Assembly (NCBI RefSeq): GCF_043290135.1
Contig: NC_134704.1
Span: 8,179,501-8,243,500 of the forward strand
Length of the DNA: 64,000 bases
Direction: 5' to 3'
Source of the DNA: Rhipicephalus microplus
Taxonomy: Eukaryota > Arthropoda > Arachnida > Ixodida > Ixodidae
Shown: one piece after another, positions 1 to 12,300 of the stretch
Numbering within the stretch: the first letter of the stretch is position 1
Layout of the letters: every line of letters starts with the position of its first letter
Position numbers and translations under genes: made by a program
Notes under the pieces: generated by a model
Seen by the model: only the letters and a program-made list of their open reading frames with translations
Databases searched by the model: none
What the model was told of the DNA's origin: nothing

Positions 1-605
1 CTATCATGTCATCTTGAAGGTGTTTGCAAGTCTTGCATTTTGGACGGGAGCAAGGCGTTACTTGGGCAGTAGAATGAGAGTTTAGTTTTGCATGCTCTAA
101 CATGTTTTTAAAAATCTTATTGCGGCGACACACGATCTTTGGTACTTTGGGAAACACTTTTCTGAGGCGCCCGTTGCTTGTCAATATTGCATAACACTTA
201 CGAAAAATATTATTTATGTTTGGGAGCACATTCCTGTATTGGGTTATAAATGCTGGTGGCTGGTTGGGTTGTGCTATGGGGGCCCAAAAGGAGTTCACAT
301 ACTAATGCCAAAACATTGTAGGTAGTAGGTCAAATCATACTCAAAATAATTAGGCATCAGGACTAAATCGAGTAATGAAAGGTAAACTTTAGAATTATGT
401 GTCTGCTTGCTTTCTGTGAGTGACTTTGACACCGCTTCAATTCCTTCGGTTACAGGTATATTCATTCACAAAGAGCATACGTCTAATGTTATCAGAATGG
501 CCTCATCAGAAAGCATTGGTGTTTCATTGATGTTATTTATCATTCGAAGAAAACGAGGTGTATCCTGAACAAAGAATAGCAGGTTGGATGGTATGTTAGA
601 TAAAT
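1..605 (-). pseudogene. Penelope-like reverse transcriptase fragment
   Basis: Reading the minus strand from about 600 gives LLFFVQDTPRFLRMINNINE and then AILITLDVCSL, the conserved RT block with its catalytic Asp. One stop later comes MNIPVTEGIEAV, and further on GISM, a stop, then TPFGPPIAQ, the later RT block. The text then jumps to YRNVLPNINNIFRKCY and KIFKNMLEHAKLNSHS, ending RPKCKTCKHLQ, the cysteine-containing region that follows the RT in Penelope-like elements. The metal-binding YxDD block and any GIY-YIG endonuclease are not seen, so an internal deletion is likely and two stops interrupt the frame. The element continues past the left edge. It lies downstream of, and in the same sense as, the host gene. 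Confidence 0.72.
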
Positions 606-1009
606 GATGATTTAGAAATTTTCATAGTTTGATATGTGTAGGAATTTTTATATGTGTAGGAACCAATGCTCGGAAGGTACGATAAATTCCCTGGCTAGAA
701 AATTCTGTTATAATGTGTTGTATGCTATTACTTATGATGTGTTGCAAGCTATAACATACTCTTCAGTTGGGTCTGAGGCTAATTTTCGATACTGGCCATT
801 ACTGCTGAGTTGTATGCCTTTTTATATTTTACTGTAGACTAGATTACTGTACTACCACCCTTTAATGCTGGTTTTATAACAATGTCCTGTATGTTGAGCT
901 GTTGTTTCAAAATGTTCGGTTCAGCATAAGTTAGGTTCTTTAGTTTACGACTCTTAGTCTTTAGACTTTAGTTTAGTTGTACTCTGGATTTCTTTTGAAA
1001 CTACTTTCA
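606..1009. other. Unassigned AT-rich intergenic or intronic DNA
   Basis: Nothing recognisable beyond short AT-rich repeats, for example a near-tandem repetition of atatgtgtaggaa around 634-662. The 67-codon open frame here has no family features. Confidence 0.5.
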
Positions 1010-2795
1010 CCATATTTACTTGCGTAAAGAACCCACTCGCATAATGAACCCACCGTCCATCTTGGTCCTTGAAAAAACGGAAGCAAAACTTTATGCGCAT
1101 CTGTTAATTTTATTTCAGTACGATAGCCAGTGCTGTTGATGATCGATACAATGTTAAATTTAGATATAATATCAAAAAATTACAATGCAATAAAAAAGTG
1201 TGTTCGCATCACCTGCACCTTCTGCACCGATTTATGGTGCATGATACCAGACCTCGATTCTCGTGTGCTCGATTGCAGCACAGTGCAGGAGTGGTGCCAA
1301 TGCAGGGCAGAGAATTCCTGAACCTGCTCGATAAAAGGTGCTGTCACGGTGCAGCTCAGAAGCAGACGACACATTTCGCTGGCGCTTGGTTAAACATGGC
1401 GTTGATCGTTTATGTTAATATACGGTGTCCAACATCAATTGTAATAGTGTGATAGTAACAGACGGCAGTGCGGAGATTCACGCAGTGGATGGTAAGAGAA
1501 TTTCTTCGGCTGAATGCGGGTGCATGAGAAACGAGGCCTTCCGAGTGAGCAGAGCAGGCGACAGGTGATGCTCCAGTGCCCTTTATATAAAAGAGAAAAA
1601 AAAAACAAAAAGCGATGGCGCACCACCCGCACTACCTGCACGGTGGTGCACAGCAGTGGCAACACCTGAATTTTTGCAGCACAAGTTCTGTGTATCACAC
1701 TGGAAACGCACCTTAAGTCAAAACAGTTTCGCAACCATGCTGAGCAGTGCGAGCGCGGACGACGTCATTAGAAATTTGAAGGTCGCGCCTTTCGCAACAA
1801 AATGCCATCTGTCGAATGCAGGGGAGAACCTATTTGCTGACAGCACCACACAAGCCCAGCGGCACAAAAACAAAGTACATGGTTTCCAATATGGCGAGGC
1901 GCGACATAAAAACACTGCATGTGCCTGCCATCGTGAAGGCCATGCGAAGCGCAACCGCAACTTCACCCACCGCACCGACGGTGCGTCGTGCAACCGCACT
2001 GTCTACCACAATGTTTGTGCCCCGCCCTACGACGCTTCATTTTACAGCAAAAGCTGTTATGAGATCAGAACGCAGGTCACCCACAGCGCCTTAGTTGTCC
2101 GCCACCACCCCAGGTGTTCGTAACCAGTATCAAAAGAAAAAAAACTAAATAAAAAACACCAATGACACAATGAGATTCGATCCCGGGACCGCTGCATGCT
2201 AACCCAGTATTCTACCATTGAGCAACGCCAATGCTTGGAACTCATTTCTAAACTGGCCTTAGGCAGGCTTGATATCGAAAAAGGAATCGCGTGAATATGA
2301 GTACTAAAGCATTTTACAACATCAAAAGAAGAAGAGCCAGGCACCATACAACGCGAATTACTTAACGAGTGGGTCATCCAATGCTGTGCTGCGCATTCTG
2401 GGCAGGCCTGTCGTTTTCGTTTTGTTGTCGGGTTTGTCGTCATTAACTTCTATGGGACACCTGCTGCGCAGGGTGCATTTGGCCGGTACGCTAACTACAC
2501 GACTGGTTACAAACAGCGTGGACTGGAGCATGAGAACTGAGCGGCTGGACGATACTGCGGCGTCGATCCATGCGGTTCCATTACGAGAGCAAGCAAAAAG
2601 AGCTTTGGGCCTACAAAAAAAAATATATGTGTCACGCATTTCATGGGCCAAAACAACCAAAGCTGTCACGCAAAATATTCGCTGTTATAACTCCCGTGAC
2701 TTCTTTCTCCCGCGTAATGAACCCTCCTCCCAAATGAGCATGAACTTCTCTGGGGAAAAAAACCTAAGGTGGGTTCATTATGCAAGTAAATACGG
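1010..2795. mobile_element. TIR DNA transposon, non-autonomous, TA target site
   Basis: The right end reads ...gcaagtaaatacgg followed by TA, and the left end starts catatttacttgcg, so the ends are inverted copies of a ccgtatttacttgc-type terminus. Both sides then carry an inverted cataatgaaccca motif. The interior is more GC-rich than its surroundings and has overlapping short open frames with no transposase signature. A fragment of the same family lies at 47810-47985. The terminus resembles that of the 58000-58909 family. Confidence 0.65.
2160..2240 (-). repeat. tRNA-like sequence inside TIR element
   Basis: On the minus strand the text reads gctcaatggtagaatactgg followed after a short loop by gggatcgaatctc, resembling A-box and B-box (T-arm) elements of a tRNA gene. 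The T-arm and acceptor stems do not pair properly, so this is more likely a tRNA-derived SINE fragment or tRNA pseudogene than a functional tRNA. Confidence 0.35.
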
Positions 2796-2797
2796 TA

Positions 2798-3631
2798 TGT
2801 ATTGATCTAGCTTTTGGTATTGTATCTCTTGTTCTTGTAGCTCTTGTTCTGTGTATCTGGTGTCCAGGTGCTCGGTGGTCGCAAGTAGTCATGACTAACA
2901 TCTTCTGTGTCTGCCTTATCAAAAAAAGAACTCCTTTATGAGCAAACGTCTTGAAAACTCAGCTAGACCTTTGTGGAGATTAAAAGTCAGATATATCGTG
3001 TGATATGTAGAACCAACAGACATCAAAATAGTGCATTCACCAACATGGAAGCTAAAGAATGCTTTAGCCAACGCAAAAGGAGCAGTTGCTAGACATGCGC
3101 AAAATGTAAGGCCGCGCTTGAGCAGGTAAGGCCGCGCTTGAGCAGATCTAAATCGACTAGACTTAAGCTTTTTGGTATGTCTACAACTTCGCTTTTGCCT
3201 TCTGAGTGTCACACTGGGGTCGCAGAATTTGGTGCCGTATTCATTGAATTATTCCGGTTTATGTTTACAGCATGAATATCGTTGTGCTTAATCTTTATCA
3301 GCAATTTATCTTCTCTACATCATATAAATAGGGTAAGCGCTTCAGTCTCCTCTTAAGATAGATTGACACTATCAAGCTGGTTGGCTACTACAGAAAGCTG
3401 ATTACCACAATGTTTTTTTTTAAATGTCTAATATTAACAAAGACACACTTCCTAAAATGCTGTCCCATTGCTGTAATAGTTAAGGAGGTAGGGTACCCAG
3501 AGCACGTCAGATTTTAATTATAGGACATTCCGAAGTTCTTTCTTTTGTGTATCTAGAGTATTTCTTCAAATTTATTTCTTAGTTTGTTTAGCGAAAAGTT
3601 TGCAGGATTGGAAGAAACAACAGGTTCGACC
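2798..3631. other. Unassigned stretch with a short tandem duplication
   Basis: No coding family is recognised. A 20-bp unit containing gtaaggccgcgcttgagcag occurs twice in tandem at about 3106-3146. Otherwise this is ordinary AT-rich DNA downstream of exon 12. Confidence 0.5.
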
Positions 3632-4770
3632 AGGATGACTGCCAGTTGGGCGTGTTGGTAATGGTTCATGATGAGACAAGCGCAAAAAATACACACACTC
3701 AGAAAGGACACATACAACATCATGAACCATTACCAACACGCCCAACTGGCAGTCATCCTTAATGTAATTTCTAGTACAAAGGGCCCTTTTCCATGTGTTA
3801 ACACCGCCTTCCTTTCTAACCCTGCCACCATCACCTCATTAATCGCTCTCTACGTTTGCAAGATTCGCATTGCCTCTTGGTATAACAGAGCGTCGCTGTG
3901 CCCCCCGGACGTGCAACTTTTGTGCGGGTTGCTGGCTCCTACTCGTGGAAACAGCAGACGTTTATGCAAAAAACTGTCCTCGGAATGGAGCCATCAGGTT
4001 AGGTACTTCAAAGACTGCTTGCGAGTGGCCTGTCGCACTCAGAGTGGAAATGGACACCGATATTACCGAGAGTGGCTACGGCTGTCAGAAAGTGCCACAG
4101 AGGCTTTGTGGAACCATGCATGAAGAAGTTTACCCAAGAAGGAAAGACGCACAAGTACGGAAGGAAAGGTCATGATCCTAGGAGATCTGGCTTTGCCCGA
4201 CCATCATAAAAGGCTTCTTCAACACGGACCCAAGTTCTGTGTGGAACCAGTTCTCTCCCGTGCCGAGAAGGTGGAAGTGGCCAGGTCCGTGGCAAGCCGT
4301 GTGAAGGACGAAAAAAAACTGAGGTGCAGTACTGATTGCGTGAATGTGTTTTCGTCTAGCAATGTAACACCACACACGGCAAAGAAAATGGGACCTGTGA
4401 TTAAGTTCCTGTCTGCTAGTAAGCGCTTGTATGTGTCCTCTCTGAGTGTGTGTATTTTTTGCGCTTGTTTCATCATGAGGTTCAACCAGGACCCCGCGAC
4501 ACTTGTACATCTTCACCTACCCACCACTTCCCCCCCTTTTTTTTCGTGAATACTTGCTCCTTCACTCCCACAATTCGTCACAACACCTCGCCCCCCCCCC
4601 CCCCCACCTGCCTCTTCACACCTGCATATCCAAAGTGGCCCCTCCACATCCTTTGTAAGGATGGAGGAAAGAGTATGAAACATAGACGCCCTAGTGCTAA
4701 AGAAATCAATTCTGTTCTAGCCTTGACGAAGACAAGTTGGCTTGTCAAAATGTTAGCTTGACACAACCAC
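3632..4770 (+). mobile_element. Penelope-like element fragment with hairpin terminus
   Basis: The left end carries a perfect 42-bp inverted repeat (3632-3673 and 3718-3759) around a 44-bp spacer. The spacer (gcgcaaaaaatacacacact) recurs inverted at about 4437-4480. The frame from 4172 reads LGDLALPDHHKRLLQHGPKF and CVEPVLSRAEKVEVARSVAS, similar to the region just upstream of the RT in Penelope-like proteins. Near the right end, gacgaagacaagttggcttg and then tcaaaatgttagc resembles the stem-loop of Penelope LTR-like termini. RT and endonuclease are absent. The family name rests on these partial resemblances. Confidence 0.5.
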
Positions 4771-6213
4771 TGTTTATGGATTTTTCATCGCAAGCTTCCA
4801 TCTTCTCCCTTCTACCGTCTTTTTTTTTTTGCAAAAGGTTGCAGGAATGCAGGGTTACTGGATGATGGTGTAGACAACTTGTGATGCTTTGTGCAACCAG
4901 TGATAGACACGTTTGCATTTGTCTAGCGTTTTTGAGGGAAAAGATGATTGAAAAGACAACATATTCGTAATTAGGTCACTGCAAGATTCACACTAGAAGT
5001 ACAATGCAAGATGTTTCTGCAATAAGAATTTCGTGCTGGCCCCGTTTGCTAGTCATAGAGTTTCCTACACCACTTACAAGAGTACAGAGAACTCTGGTGC
5101 TAATGTCTATAAGAGCTGCAATGCACAGCACACGGAGCGTGAGAATGATGGGTAGTACACAAGTTGGTCTAGTCTTCGTTCTTTCAGCTCCACTGGCTTT
5201 GCTGGTTGTCGTCTCGTGGCTGTCGCCTCGTGGCTAAGCGCCCAGAGCCGCTTAGCCACGAGACGACAAACAGCAAAGGTTAAGCAGTTGCATTTCACCA
5301 CCTTAACCTTTTAGGCTCACCATTCAAGTTGGCTAACGAAGTTTACAATGCTTAATTTTCTTCATTCGAAACAAACAATAAACATAAATCCACAAGTGCG
5401 CTTGAAGCCTACAAGCTCGAAGAGTCCGCAAACTTGTGTACTACCCGTCATTCCCGTGGTGGCTGAACAATCACAGTGCCAGCGTCCCCTCTAGTTAATT
5501 TTTAGAAAACTCTATGCGCTACATGGCACGACCTATCAAGCCTAACCAGGCAAAAATGCAGCTTTTGAACCAATCACACCACTCCCCATAGTAATGCCAA
5601 GTGGTTCCTTCTTCCATGAATCAAACAAACAGGCAAGCAGCATATTATTTCATGCCCAGAAGGTTATTATTATTGCAACTGCTCTGATTACTAGTATTTA
5701 ATTGTAGTTGAGCCCATTGACTTGCTTGGGACCATTTCAAAATGTCCCACTCGTGGCACAAGGTGTTGTATATTTACCTTAATTTCTCAATAAGTAGAGC
5801 ACTGCTGTAGATAATAAAGTTCTAGACGTTCTCAAACATTGATCTTTCACTCTGACGTGAACTGTTATTTGCCTCTAGTGTCCCTTTCATACATACCAGC
5901 TTTGAACATAATGTTTGAAACTTACTTTTAACATATCTTGACCGAGCTGAGCTGTAGAGGCCTCATCCCATGCCCCTCGCTAAACAATTCACAAAATAGT
6001 AAACAGCGCTTCTTTTCTCACTGACGTAACGGTGCGCCATGAAAGGTAATCCACCTTCTAAATAACTGCATGCACCAAAAATTCTAAGGGGACAGACAAA
6101 CAAGCACAAGAGACTCTCATCTAATCTTCCTTCTGAGTAGTGTTCATCAAATACAATGAGGCTTCCCTCCATCCAGTGATAGATACGACGAGGAGTGTCC
6201 ATTCTGAATGTAC
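4771..6213. other. Unassigned stretch downstream of exon 12
   Basis: No gene is seen apart from the inverted repeat at 5198-5280. No further SMCHD1-like exon with correct splice signals was recognised here. Confidence 0.4.
5198..5280. repeat. Imperfect inverted repeat with duplicated arm
   Basis: The right arm cgcttagccacgagacgac pairs with ctcgtggctaagcg in the left arm. The left arm also contains an extra tgtcgcctcgtggc, a second copy of part of the arm, so it is longer by about 14 bases. The loop is about 8 bases. Confidence 0.8.
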
Positions 6214-6339
6214 CTTGATAGCCTCGTCGGTGCCCAGGATGATCTTGATGTTGGACTCCAAGGAAGGATTGCCTCTGGCATCCTGAAGCTGTACCACCAA
6301 GGGCTTGGGGATCTTTCCTTCCGATGTCACTGTCACAGG
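6214..6339 (-). CDS. SMCHD1: SMCHD1-like exon 12 of 12 in window
   Basis: A 126-bp phase-0 exon encoding PVTVTSEGKIPKPLVVQLQD and then ARGNPSLESNIKIILGTDEA. It continues directly from the GPPASL linker of exon 11, in the order known for SMCHD1. The acceptor is catgtggctttgcag and the donor ATCAAG|gtacat. No later exon was found between 1 and 6200, so the hinge-coding end must lie left of the window. Confidence 0.88.
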
Positions 6340-9300
6340 CTGCAAAGCCACATGTGCATGGTCCACTGGAATGTACCCACTAAAACACTCCCTCGCCTCA
6401 TTGAAAGCTTCACACCTACTTTGACTACCAGTAAATGTACAGACGAACACGGATATATCGAACTCAAAGAGGATCGCGAAATTAGTTCGATATATGAAAA
6501 GTTCAATATAAAGATATAAAAAAATACAGGCCCCAAGAGCTTAGATGTAGTGGATCATCACCTACAATAGGTGCCTTCCAGAATAACAACTAATTCCGCA
6601 CACACGCCGCCACGGAATGATTTATTTGCGTGAAAAAAAAAATTGCTTCTCTTGGCCTGCTTCTTCATTTTTGAAATGTTGAAGACGCTAATCTTAATCT
6701 TATCATGGCTGTCCAGGTGCAACAGCCCAGTTCCCTCCATGTGGCCAATAAAAAGCGAATGATACCGAACAATGCCGCCACTTCAGTAGCGGAGTTTGCC
6801 CGTGTAGACAGCGCCTCATCCGGACAATCCTCGTCGTCCGGACGAGGCATCGAAAATGCGCTGAAACGGGCATGAAAAGATGCAAAGGGGTGTTGCTCAA
6901 GCAGCGGCTGTGAACTTTTTTTCGAATAGCAGTCACGCTAGCTCAACAACCATCGCAGCGCATACAATTCTGTGTGCTGCGCTCTCATAGCGAAGAGACT
7001 TTGTGCGAAGTGTTGCTCACTACAGAAGTATTTGCGTATGTGAGATCGTATCCAAAATTTGTTGCTATTGCATTCGTTGCTTCATCCTTGCAATTGAAGT
7101 GACATTTTTGCGGCACATTTGTTAGACTTGCACACACAACAAGTGTCAATTGCCAAGTCGATAAGCGTTCCATAATGCACCACAGCAGTGAAATAAATAC
7201 AGTCGAACCTCGATATATCGAACGGCGCGGCGATCGCGAAAGAGTTCAATATATCCAGAATTCGATATAAAAAAATCACGAAAAAAAATGCGTCAACAGC
7301 TTGCTGAAAACAACCAACGAACCGTTCAAGTGTGGTGCAGTAAATGCTCACTTGAAGATTCAAACATAGTATTCATTGTCTTGGTTTAAAACATTGAAAA
7401 AGAGTAGCCTGCTTTTTGTTGGCCATGGCGTGTTTGACGACTGCGTCCTCAATATAGTCCAGGCGGTCCATAAGTGATAGGCCGGTGCCTTCAATCGCAC
7501 CGCAGTGGCGGCGCACAAGGGCCAAGGCAGCTACGACCTCAGCTGATGTCGGGAGCGGGGCACCATCAGCGCTTGCGGGATCCACCTCGGCAGAGTCTTC
7601 ATTTGGCTGCTCAGCAGTAGCTTCGGCGACAATCTCCACATCCGTGAGCTCCGCCGTTTTGGAGTTAGGCCTGTCGCGCACCACAGCGCGCGACAGGCCT
7701 AACTCCGAACGCACGAACACTGCGAGCACAACGACCGATTCCTGCCGATGCTACGGGGGAGGAGCTTGCAACAAGTGCGCAGTGTGCCGTTGACACCATA
7801 GAGACTGCAACGACTGCAAGCTGCAAGGCTGCGGCGTGAGTCCGGGTGTAAAGCGCGCACATGGCGCGCCCATGCTGGCTTGCTTGACTGCTTTCCCTTT
7901 CCCGGCGGCAGCGCAAACCGCCTCCGAGACAGTCGTCTGCGTCCTTTCCCTCCTATACTTTTCTCCTTAATCTTTACCTCCCACTTCCCCTTCCCCCGTG
8001 CGAAGCCGTGTCGGTGCCTTCGTATCGAAAGACGATAACAGCTCTGCGCTTTTCTCTTCTCTTTTCACATTTAAGAACCTCTACCGCAAGGCTGCGGTGC
8101 GCATACGCCGCTACGTTAAAGTGGCGCTCTCGGCGCCATCGATGTGTGCAGCATTCGTAAACGCCCGCCGCTCTACCGCTACTTTTGAGAGTTGCGAGAG
8201 TTCGAGAGTCAATGGAGCACGGGTGGTTTGGGGTGGCTGAGTTCGATATATCCATTATATGCCAAACTTTGTTCGAAATAAAAAATCAATAATGCATGCG
8301 ATTTCCCACGTGATATAGGAACCGTTTCGATATAGGCAATAATTCGATATATCCGTGTTCGATATATTGAGGTTTGACTGTAAAAGTACGTGCGTGCACT
8401 CGACAAGCAGTCTTGTGCACCTGTTTTTGCTAGGTTTTTCCAGGAATCGGATTCCTACCCCACTTCTCTTGGGCACCTTTTTTCCCTTTCTGAATGCTGC
8501 CAGTACGTAACAAAAAAAAAATCAAAGTTCCCCTGCAAAGCCAAAGCAATAAATTGCAATACTATACGAAGCAAGGCCACCTAACTTTTCAGAATATATC
8601 ACATAACTCTTCAAAACGGTGGTATATGAGAATAAGGCCACAACAGGGAGAGATGCTCTTTGAGCAGTCTCTTCGTGTCAAGAGCGCAGCACAGGGAAGA
8701 GTACATGAGCCATTCACGCTCATGCCTGCCGAGTTAGCATGTGCGCCAGCAATCGTGACCACACCCTAACAAACCAAAACTATTACCCATTTCACACGAG
8801 TACTCAAAAACTCTTCTGCATAAGGCGTCTTATACAAAGTTGAAAGACTTTTACTGAAGAGGCCTCATAGGCACACAACACCAACGATCTCTTTTTAGTG
8901 TTTTCTACCGTACACACTTTTGAAAGCAAGCGGCTAGCTTTCAAAGACAGAACCAGTGAAAACAAAATCATGTATTTCGATATAAAAGATTCCATGTCCT
9001 TCTCTAATCACTGTAGCTAATGTTTTTTGCATTCAGTAACTGGCATTGCCCCTACAAGTTACAATGCCATGCTTCTTGCGACCGTGCGTGAGATGCGCTA
9101 ATTGTCGCCGTGTATACCCAAGCCCATCGACCTGCTTACAATAGTACTCAAAGAAATGAGCTTTAAAGGACTTATTATGCCTTTTACAAGATACAAAATT
9201 AATTTGCATAATGAGCCTAGGTGACATAACTGACATTTGACAATTTTTTCCATCGATTCATAATTACTGGTGCCCAATGGTTTCATGGCTACTCTTTCAC

Positions 9301-12300
9301 GACTCTGAAAGAGATTTACTAGTGCTGTATCCAAATAAGACCACTTCTAAAAGATCACTATTTGTCGTGTGCATGCAGGAGAAACTCTTTTTCAGAAGAA
9401 GTCTTCTCACTCAAAAACTTTTAAGTACTCATGTGAGAGGGGTATAAAACAGTTTCGAAGAAATCAAAAACACGATGTTTTCGCCATGTTTATGGGCATG
9501 GGACTTGATAGTCGTCGTTCCTTGCGACTAAATTTGGGTGCTTTGACATAGTTAAGTGCCGATAAGCAAGTTTGGCGCAAGGGGGGGGGGGGGTGGTTTG
9601 GCACAGGATGGCACAAGTGAACAAGTTTGGAACACAATAGCACAAATGACACAGCTGTTCCACCCCTGAGAAGTTCAATAAAAAGAAGCCACTGCCACTC
9701 TCATGCAGTCACAGACTTCGTAAGTTAGCTTTGCCACAATAGCGCGCTGCTATGCAATGCAGTATAACATGAATCTGAAAGGGTGCTGGGGACATTAGGT
9801 GTTGTGGGCAGGGGTTCAGCCCCCTTGGAATTACTTTTTTTCTTCTTCCTTTTAAAAGAATTTCATGCTCCACTACTTTCCAGAATGCAGCAGGTTATTT
9901 CATCATAGAAAACATACAAAAGTTCAGGGTGCAGCAGCTTCTCATTGATAGAACTGATCTATTATTAAAAATTAGTATCGTTATAGGTGAGCTCAACTGC
10001 AGTATCTATCTCCTGAGGGATGGTGGTACATTACTGTTCATGATCCAAGAAAGCCAGCCAGGTTCACTCCCCATCATTTTAGTTCTTTTAGACACAATCA
10101 CATGCTTTGGATCTGCAATCACTACTAGATGCATTCTTTTACAAATTCCAGTGTCCCGCTACATGACCCGAACTGGTGTTCTCTTCAGCCATAGTTGAAC
10201 GTTACCTTAGTTTCTAGTCTTAGCAGTGGACATGCCTCACTACAAAACCTGCATCACTGGCGCTGTATCCTATCCTTCACTTTTCAATGCTCTAAAATTA
10301 AAATAAGTTCGACATCCTGCTTTTGCACCCTACCTCTGCAGGGTTGTAGTTTGTGTAAGCGAGGCTGGCTGGTGGACCAGGAACAATATTTAGCCGCAGG
10401 TAGTCTTTGAGCTTTCGCCACTGGAAACACACTTCCTTGCACCCCAGGCTGCTGTCCATGAACTTGAGGCCTTTCACGTGAAAGCCACAACTCTGCACAA
10501 AAAATTCAAACCAAGACTTTGAAGAGCCACACAGTAGACTGGACATCATCTCACCTCCTAAAACTAAAAGGGCTACTGACCACGTTTTACAATTCTGAGC
10601 AAATGAGCACAATGCATACATGACCTCCGTATTGCCACAGCCGAGGATTGCAAGCTCCAGCAGGCGGCACAATTCTTTCAGGCTACATAGCCAAACAAAT
10701 AAACGTTCTCACTTAAACTAAGGTCTTACTATGAGGTGCAAGAACTGTCAGTAATGGACAGCCTGTTGATGCACTTAGAATGCGTCGTAGTTCCAGCCAA
10801 GCTCACAGCTTGGGGAGGGAGGGGGGGGGGCTGAATTATTTGCTTGTATTTTTTTTCTGCACCAAAAAAACCAAGGACAAATAAACAAACAAAAAGCATT
10901 GCAAAAAACAAAAGGGTGAGGGGAGTCTCAATCGCAAGCGCAAACATCGGTGTTGTGGTCGGCTTGGAGTGGCCGAATAGACGAAGGTAGTGTTTCCTAC
11001 TAAGGTGAGAGTCTCAAAGGATCAACACAACCAGCAGAATTTATTTCCTTCAAAACAGCTCGTGTATGTCTTAATGGGACACACGTGAACAGACGGCACG
11101 GCGCAGCTGGCTGCCGCAAAAGCGCGGGTCAAAGCTTTGCTCCCTACTAGATTCTTTTGACAGGAACGCCAAAACACGTCTGGCCCCTTTGTTATTGACA
11201 GTCTAGGCTGACTTTTTGCTGTCGCCGTCACCTCCATCATTCACCGTATATGTATACCTATCTATATATATTAACACTGTTGAAAGAAAAGAAAGCCGCC
11301 CGCGCTAGGTGTCACACTTTGCCCCGCGGAGGAGAGGAGGGGGAGTTGATACTTGTGCGTGCGCGCTCGTCTTTCGGTGGGGAGAATCATGTGCCTTCGG
11401 CTTTCACTGGAACGATTGCGTTATCTTCGGTCAATGCACAGGCCCCGTTTGCGTAAAGAGCGCACTTTTCACACACAGCGACGTATAACTAGGACACGTG
11501 TTAGTTTGTACTCATCCGTACCTTAGTTATGTGTCAAGCATCGCTTTTTTTTTGTTTAAACAGCACGTTAACGTGTCGAGCCGTAAACGTTGTTAGTTTA
11601 CTGTCGTCTTGTGCATATTGTTTTCGTGCGTCATTTGTGTGTGAGCAGCGCACTGTGCGTTTCGATCTGCTAGCCATTCTCAGTGTGACATTCCAAGTTG
11701 TTGCTGTCGCATTTATTGCTTTGCTCTTGCAGCGAAACTGTGACCTTTTTTTACGTATTTACTGCCTTTAGTCTACCGCTGCGTGCCCTCGAAGCTCGTA
11801 GATTGCTATCGCAATACCGCGACCACGATGTTGTGCGCGGCGGTTGCGGCAAATGGTAGTTCCTTTTTCAATCCCCGTGCGCTTGACTGCGCACACGCTT
11901 TCAAAACAAAGTCGTTTTATGCCGTATAGGACTGCATCTGCCACAAAAACAGCCCTAGCCGAACAAAGCACCCGCTGTCAGCGCCATGCCGAACGTAACT
12001 TCTATTCCGGGAGGGGTCGCTACCGAGCAAGCGCTTTCTATCAAATTTTTTTTACTTTGGCAAAAGTATGCAATTGCTAAGGAAGTATCGCATTAAAGGG
12101 GGGGAGGGGGGAAGTGGCACTAAAAAAAACAGTTTTGTTTGTTCACCTAGAGCAATAAAATTTCGCATGCTTACTCATACATGTCTTGAATAGGGAAATA
12201 TGCAGTTTCATCATGATACATTGAGTATTTTTCAAGTTACATCATGCTATGTCGTACGACTTATATGGTCTGCTCGTGGAAAGCCTAGCGCAGTAACAAA

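Larger units (their letters stand above)
7200..8380 (-). mobile_element. Tigger-type DNA transposon derivative, 1181 bp
   Basis: The left end TA|cagtcgaacctcgatata is inverted at the right as atattgaggtttgactg|TA. The interior keeps only the C-terminal part of a transposase on the minus strand (7373-7729). The DNA-binding and DDE domains are missing, so this is an internal deletion derivative mobilised in trans if at all. Confidence 0.8.

Noticed and set aside
1656..2123. 155-codon open frame as a host gene
   Set aside because: It is inside the 1010-2795 TIR element, has no domain, and overlaps several other frames of similar length.
2160..2240. Functional tRNA gene
   Set aside because: The A- and B-box-like words are present but T-arm and acceptor stems do not pair.
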